NCBI GenBank assembly: GCA_022826925.1
Contig: JAJDTX010000146.1
Coordinates: 1 to 48,112, forward strand
Source of the DNA: Bryobacterales bacterium
Lineage (GTDB): Bacteria > Acidobacteriota > Terriglobia > Bryobacterales > UBA6623
DNA length: 48,112 nt
Direction of reading: 5' to 3'
In this document: piece after piece, positions 43,941 through 48,112 of the stretch
Position numbering within the stretch: position 1 is the stretch's first letter
Layout: every line of letters starts with the position of its first letter
Made by a program: the position numbers and the translations under genes
The notes under the pieces: model-generated
What the model was told of the DNA's origin: nothing
Databases searched by the model: none
What the model saw: the letters and a program-made list of their open reading frames with translations, nothing else

Positions 43941-45676
43941 CAGCTCGAGACGAGGGCATCCGGCTGCGATTAAGGCTGGGCGAAGACATCCGCTGGGAGT
44001 TCAAGCAGATTGAGTTTGCCGGCAACCGTCCGATTAGTCCCGATCAGGGCGATCTAGCCGATGAGATCATTGCGTTCGCGAACGCAAATCGCGGTACCTT
44101 GCTGTGCGGTGTCACAGACGGCGGACAGCTTCAGGGGATGTCTCGCGAGCAGATGGCGGCGCTGAACGATCTTCTGGTCGAGGTGTGCACCGACAGCATC
44201 GAGCCCTCGGTCTGCATCGACGTCCACCGCAGGGAGGTGGATGGCAGCGCCTTGCTGCTGGTTGGCGTGGCCAAAGGTGATTCTCTAGATGAGCACAAGG
44301 GTCGAAGCTTCATCCGAGTCGGCTCGGCCAAGCGTCAGATGACCGCTGACGAACGTTTCCGGCTGTCGCAGCGGCGGGCACAAGGTCGTTACATCTGCCT
44401 TGACGAGCAGCCTGTTTTCGGGACGGGGTTTGACACCTTGGATGAGGCGCTTTGGGGGCCGCTGTTGAGTGCGCAGGGAGCCGCTGAACCTAGACTGGCA
44501 CTGGCCAGGCTCGCGCTGCTGGCGCTAGACGAGTCGGGCATGCAGCGAGCGACAGTCGCTGGCCTCCTGGTGTGCTCGCGGCACCCGGAGCGGTGGCTGC
44601 CGGGAGCGTCCATCATGGCGACCCGGTATCGGGGCACAGACCGCAGCTCGGGCCAAGTCGACGCCCAGGAGATCACGGGTCCCCTACAGCGACAGATTGC
44701 AGACGCAGTCGCATTCGCCATGCGAAACATGCAGGTCGCGGCCCGCAAGGTGCCGGCGCGGATAGACATGCCGCAGTACAGCGACAAAGCCATCTTCGAG
44801 GCCGTTGTGAACGCCGTGGTGCACCGCGACTATGGCATTCACGGCAGCTGTGTCCGCCTTTCGATGTTTGCCGACCGTTTGGAGATCCAATCGCCGGGCG
44901 CGATACCCGGCACTCTGACGCTTGAGAGCATGGCATTGCGGCAGGCAACGCGGAACCAAGCTATTGCCTCTCTGATGGGCCGGATGGGGGTCGGGGACAT
45001 CCGCGGCTCCGCCGACCGGCGTTACTTCATGGCGCGCCGTGGGGACGGCGTGCCGATCATACAGCGTGAGACCCGGGAACTGTCCGGTAGGCCGCCGGAG
45101 TACCGCCTCGTAGACGGTGCGGAGGTCATGCTCGTCATCCCGGCCGCTCCGCAGGACGCGACCCCAACCCGGGCGGTGGTGGCTGTATGGGCCGAGGGGC
45201 GACCGCTGCCGGGGGCGGACGTGCTAGTCCTCTTCCCGAACAAGGCCTGGAAGCAGGCGGTTGCAGACGAGAACGGCGAGGCCGCCATCGAACTCTACAC
45301 GACCGAGCTACCGATGACCATATTCGGCGCTGCGCCAGGTCACGCGGGATGCCTTGTGCGGGAATGGCTTCCGTCCAGCGGCGCGCTGGCGCTGGAGTTG
45401 CGCGTAACACCGTGGGGCGGAAGCGTGATTTTCTCCGAGGCTTCGGGCTGCCTCCCTGGTCTCAAGGGTCGCCTGAACCCCATACGAGACACGTTAGAAC
45501 GAACATACCTTTACGCCACCAACATCGCCATCGAACGGGGCAAGCAGCAGCCTGTCCACTTTGCACCTGGCGAAGAGCTGCTGCTCACCGATTCGGATGG
45601 CGCGAAGCGTCTAGTCCGCATTCTCGATGTCGTTGGCCGCTCGGCGCTAGTCGAGTATCGTTTGCCCGAGCCGTAA
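43937..45676 (+). CDS. AlbA_2 / HATPase_c_4-type protein with long C-terminal extension
   Basis: The 579-residue protein starts at GTG 43937. Residues about 15-140 are an AlbA_2 (Schlafen-type) domain: EFKQIEF, DLADEIIAFANANRGTLLCGVTDGGQLQG and SFIRVGSAKRQM. Residues about 255-390 are the GHKL-like C-terminal domain usual in this family (DKAIFEAVVNAVVHRDYG, RLEIQSPGAIPG, RNQAIASLMGRMG), though the later GxG region reads GSADRRYFMARRGDG. Residues 405-579 are extra: an Ig-like segment (GRPLPGADVLVLFPN, VADENGEAAIELY) and a final beta-rich part (HFAPGEELLLTDSDGAKRL). Such proteins are labelled transcriptional regulators or defence-associated; the biochemical role is unproven. The first gene after tRNA-Ala. 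Confidence 0.75.
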   Translation: MTARDEGIRLRLRLGEDIRWEFKQIEFAGNRPISPDQGDLADEIIAFANANRGTLLCGVTDGGQLQGMSREQMAALNDLLVEVCTDSIEPSVCIDVHRREVDGSALLLVGVAKGDSLDEHKGRSFIRVGSAKRQMTADERFRLSQRRAQGRYICLDEQPVFGTGFDTLDEALWGPLLSAQGAAEPRLALARLALLALDESGMQRATVAGLLVCSRHPERWLPGASIMATRYRGTDRSSGQVDAQEITGPLQRQIADAVAFAMRNMQVAARKVPARIDMPQYSDKAIFEAVVNAVVHRDYGIHGSCVRLSMFADRLEIQSPGAIPGTLTLESMALRQATRNQAIASLMGRMGVGDIRGSADRRYFMARRGDGVPIIQRETRELSGRPPEYRLVDGAEVMLVIPAAPQDATPTRAVVAVWAEGRPLPGADVLVLFPNKAWKQAVADENGEAAIELYTTELPMTIFGAAPGHAGCLVREWLPSSGALALELRVTPWGGSVIFSEASGCLPGLKGRLNPIRDTLERTYLYATNIAIERGKQQPVHFAPGEELLLTDSDGAKRLVRILDVVGRSALVEYRLPEP

Positions 45677-45933
45677 TTGAGTTTCGGCGATTTGCGGGAT
45701 GCGCGCGAGGGCAGGAACACGCTGCCGACGAATGAGGGTAGCGTGGCGGACGATTCGTGAAGCTTGTTGACTTCGGGCTTCATCGACGATGCCATGCGGT
45801 GAATTGGGCGGGCCGTCACGATTCCAGGGCCCGCTACGGTCCAGAGCCGGTCCCCGTGACATCAGAGCCTGAGGCTCGCAGGGGATAGTAGGCAATCTGG
45901 TGTTTATGTCGGCGAACGTTCTGCCGGCTCGAC

Positions 45934-46035
45934 GACGTGACCATTGACTGGGCGCAGCGTGAGAACGTGCGTGCCAGACTTCGAATTCTTGTGAAGCGCG
46001 TGTTGTGGAAGCACGGTTATCCTCTAGGCAAGTAG
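45934..46035 (+). pseudogene. C-terminal stub of a type I restriction enzyme R subunit (HsdR)
   Basis: Translation from 45934 gives [20 protein letters not shown] then [13 protein letters not shown] and a TAG at 46033-46035. This matches the C-terminal helix of HsdR as I know it (FTIDWTxRExVRAxxRxxVKRxLRKYGYPPDK). The frame is open only from 45892, and residues before 45934 do not match, so about 1000 codons are missing. The stop comes where the family continues a little further. It is a relic of a deleted type I restriction system. The remainder of the 483-base gap 45677-46159 shows no gene I recognise. Confidence 0.7.
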
Positions 46036-46159
46036 GAGTCGCGGACCCGGACCGTATCGGAGCAACCCGAGGCTCTATCGGTTGACTGGGCCACATGAGC
46101 GCCCCGAGGCGACCGGAGACACTCTGGACGGTAGCCGTGAATTCACCGGCGGTGACTAC

Positions 46160-48112
46160 ATGCAAGAATCGATCGGCGGAGTGGGCGCGTCTGGCACAGA
46201 TCGGCAAGCCGATCGATCATCTGATCGCGAGGAGGTCGCGCTCATTCACCAGCAGCTTGCGCGGCTCGCGGACGAGAAGGCCGCACTAGAGGCCCGGCTT
46301 GTCCAGCTCACGGCTGCGGCTTCGGAGAAACCGCATGGGTCCCGGCCCACGGGGCCGGTGACGAGCCGCTCAGCGGCAAGCGAGAAGGTTGCGCTATTTC
46401 GATCGCTCTTTCGCGGGCGCGAAGATGTCTTCCCACAACGCTGGGAGAATTCTAGGACAGGCCGATCAGGCTACGCTCCGGCGTGCGGCAACGAATGGGT
46501 GGCGGGCCTGTGCGACAAACCTCGAATCAAGTGCACCGCCTGCCCAAATCAGGCATTTCGGGCGGTCACCGACGGAGTGATCGATGGACATCTGAGGGGC
46601 CACTGCACGGTCGGCGTCTATCCGATACTTCCCGACGATACCTGCCATTTTCTCGCCGCTGACTTCGACCGGGACACGTGGCGGCAGGACGCCGATGCGT
46701 TGATGGCAGTGTGCCGGTCAAGAAAGGTGCCGGCCGCACTGGAACGGTCACGTTCGGGTAATGGCGGTCACGTCTGGGTCTTCTTTTCGGAGCCCGTGCC
46801 CGCTGCCCTTGCGCGCCGTCTGGGCACCCATTTGCTGACTGAAGCCATGGAGCGCAATCCCGACATCGGGTTCGGCTCCTATGACAGGTTCTTCCCGAGT
46901 CAAGACACTCTGCCGTCCGGAGGCTTCGGCAATCTCATCGCGCTGCCCCTCGAACGCGGTCCCCGGGAACGCGGCAACAGTTTGTTCCTCGACGAGTACT
47001 TCGAGCCTTGGCCGGACCAATGGGCGTTTCTCTCGTCGCTTCGCCGCTTATCGCTAGCGGAGACGTCAGAGATCGTCGATAAAGCCATCCGGCAAGGACG
47101 GATTGTCGGCCTGCGCCTACCGATTGACGACGAGGACGAAGCACCTTGGACAGCGCCGCCATCGGGCCGCCGTACCTTGCCTAAGGTCGTCCCACCGCTC
47201 CCGGAGCGCGTCGAAGCGGTTCTGGGAGACCGAATCTTCATTCCACGCGCCGGTTTGCCGCCGGCCCTCGTCAACCGGCTCGTTCGACTCGCCGCCTTCC
47301 AGAATCCTGCCTTTTATACCGCGCAGGCGATGCGGCGTTCAACGTTCGGCATTCCCCGCGTCGTGGCATGTGCCGGATTGCTCTCGCATCACATCGCGTT
47401 GCCCCGAGGATGTCGTGATGCGATGGAGCAACTGTTCGAAGACGTGGGCATCGCCGTGCATCTGAGCGATGAGCGTCGTATCGGCCGTCCTGTCGAGACG
47501 GCATTCCTCGGTGACCTGACGCCGGAACAGCACGCGGCTGCTGATGCTGTTCTGGCGCACGAGACCGGTGTTCTGGCGGCTACAACCGCGTTCGGCAAGA
47601 CGGTCGTCGCCGCGTCCGTCATCGCCTCCCGGGGGGCCAATACGCTAGTCCTGGTTCATCGTCGACAGCTCATGGACCAATGGATTGCGCGCCTCGGAGT
47701 ATTCCTTGATCTACCGGCGTCCTCTATTGGCCAAATCGGCGGGGGCAAACGCGAGCCTACGGGTATCGTCGATGTCGCAGTCATACAAAGCCTTGTGCGA
47801 AATAGCGAAGTCGACGACATAGTCTCCAACTATGGACACCTCGTCGTCGATGAGTGTCATCACCTCTCGGCCGTGAGCTTCGAGGCGGTAGCGTCTCGCG
47901 CCAAGGCGAAGTTCGTGCTCGGACTATCTGCGACCGTAACGCGTAAGGACGGCCACCATCCGATCGTCTTTATGCAATGTGGTCCGGTTCGATTCCGGGC
48001 AAGCGCGAAGGCGCAGGCCCGACAGCGCCCGTTCAGCCATCGGGCGATCTTGCGTGCCACAGCATTCAAGATGCCAGAAGGGATCGACGCGGAGCGCCCA
48101 CCGATCCATCAT
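46160..48112 (+). CDS. TOTE-type archaeo-eukaryotic primase fused to DEAH helicase (3' end beyond window)
   Basis: The frame is open for 651 codons from ATG 46160 to the window end, with no stop. Residues 22-50 are a Leu/Glu coiled coil. The primase-like domain begins about residue 77 (VALFRSLFRGREDVFPQRW) and has four cysteines C109, C118, C125, C128 (zinc), the catalytic ADFD (D168, D170), SGNGGHVW (S199, H204) and the TOTE block YDRFFPSQDTLPSGGFGNLI. The helicase has Q-like LTPEQHAA, Walker A TTAFGKT (K480), HRRQLMDQW, DECHH (D564-H567) and GLSATVTRKDG. This is the domain order of the TOTE conflict-system primases, predicted to act in defence or on nucleic acid of invaders. The C-terminal helicase lobe is outside. 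The same frame is open upstream to 46028 without a better start. Confidence 0.88.
   Translation, partial: MQESIGGVGASGTDRQADRSSDREEVALIHQQLARLADEKAALEARLVQLTAAASEKPHGSRPTGPVTSRSAASEKVALFRSLFRGREDVFPQRWENSRTGRSGYAPACGNEWVAGLCDKPRIKCTACPNQAFRAVTDGVIDGHLRGHCTVGVYPILPDDTCHFLAADFDRDTWRQDADALMAVCRSRKVPAALERSRSGNGGHVWVFFSEPVPAALARRLGTHLLTEAMERNPDIGFGSYDRFFPSQDTLPSGGFGNLIALPLERGPRERGNSLFLDEYFEPWPDQWAFLSSLRRLSLAETSEIVDKAIRQGRIVGLRLPIDDEDEAPWTAPPSGRRTLPKVVPPLPERVEAVLGDRIFIPRAGLPPALVNRLVRLAAFQNPAFYTAQAMRRSTFGIPRVVACAGLLSHHIALPRGCRDAMEQLFEDVGIAVHLSDERRIGRPVETAFLGDLTPEQHAAADAVLAHETGVLAATTAFGKTVVAASVIASRGANTLVLVHRRQLMDQWIARLGVFLDLPASSIGQIGGGKREPTGIVDVAVIQSLVRNSEVDDIVSNYGHLVVDECHHLSAVSFEAVASRAKAKFVLGLSATVTRKDGHHPIVFMQCGPVRFRASAKAQARQRPFSHRAILRATAFKMPEGIDAERPPIHH

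Noticed and set aside
45647..46207. Minus-strand open frame of 186 codons across the gap after the AlbA_2-domain gene
   Set aside because: No family similarity; low-complexity Arg/Ser/Pro content, and it overlaps the HsdR stub and the TOTE gene start on the other strand.
43757..48112. Integrase or attachment-site duplication for the putative island
   Set aside because: No integrase-like frame and no second copy of the tRNA-Ala 3' end noticed inside the window; the other end lies outside, so an integrated element cannot be claimed.

Overview
The window is GC-rich, gene-dense bacterial DNA, most consistent with an Acidobacteriota member related to Bryobacterales/Solibacter. This is inferred from family content: a planctomycete-type cytochrome with DUF1549 and DUF1553, a DUF1080 glycoside hydrolase, Tat-exported Gfo/Idh/MocA oxidoreductases, a VWFA-related secreted protein, an OPT transporter, a futalosine-pathway MqnD and a tRNA-His lacking an encoded G-1. 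No rRNA or CRISPR array was seen, and taxonomy was not tested by alignment.

Left part (1-16745): the tail of an ISAzo13-type transposase at the edge, then housekeeping genes: topA-tsaB, metX (convergent with tsaB), a short metazoan-like transketolase, a higBA toxin-antitoxin scar with its palindrome, an addB-addA recombination nuclease/helicase operon, an orphan LolD-like ATPase, glgC, an atypical receiver-domain protein and mqnD.

Middle part (16783-34531): secreted and envelope proteins (HEAT repeats, an alkylsulfatase-like metallo-beta-lactamase, a VWA protein), the overlapping moeA-moaC pair, a lone TIGR04255-family gene, a DUF3500 protein behind a Tat-exported Gfo/Idh/MocA protein, citrate synthase, a Tat-exported protein with acetoacetate-decarboxylase-like features, tRNA-His(GTG), a secreted RraA-like protein, an OPT transporter, and an unknown gene abutting an NAD-epimerase-like gene.

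Right part (34621-43403): a secreted unknown, then a cytochrome-DUF1549-DUF1553 giant, a DUF1080 hydrolase and a DUF481 outer-membrane protein in series, a CNNM/CorC transporter, and a second Tat-exported Gfo/Idh/MocA protein. Together these could carry out periplasmic 3-keto-glycoside chemistry (inference).

From tRNA-Ala(CGC) at 43681 to the end the character changes to accessory, probably conflict/defence DNA: an orphan 3' gene fragment translationally coupled to an AlbA_2/HATPase-like protein with an unusual C-terminal extension, a 34-codon stub of a type I restriction HsdR subunit, and a large open gene running off the window that encodes a TOTE-type archaeo-eukaryotic primase fused to a DEAH helicase. 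This is the most interesting region. No integrase is visible inside the window.
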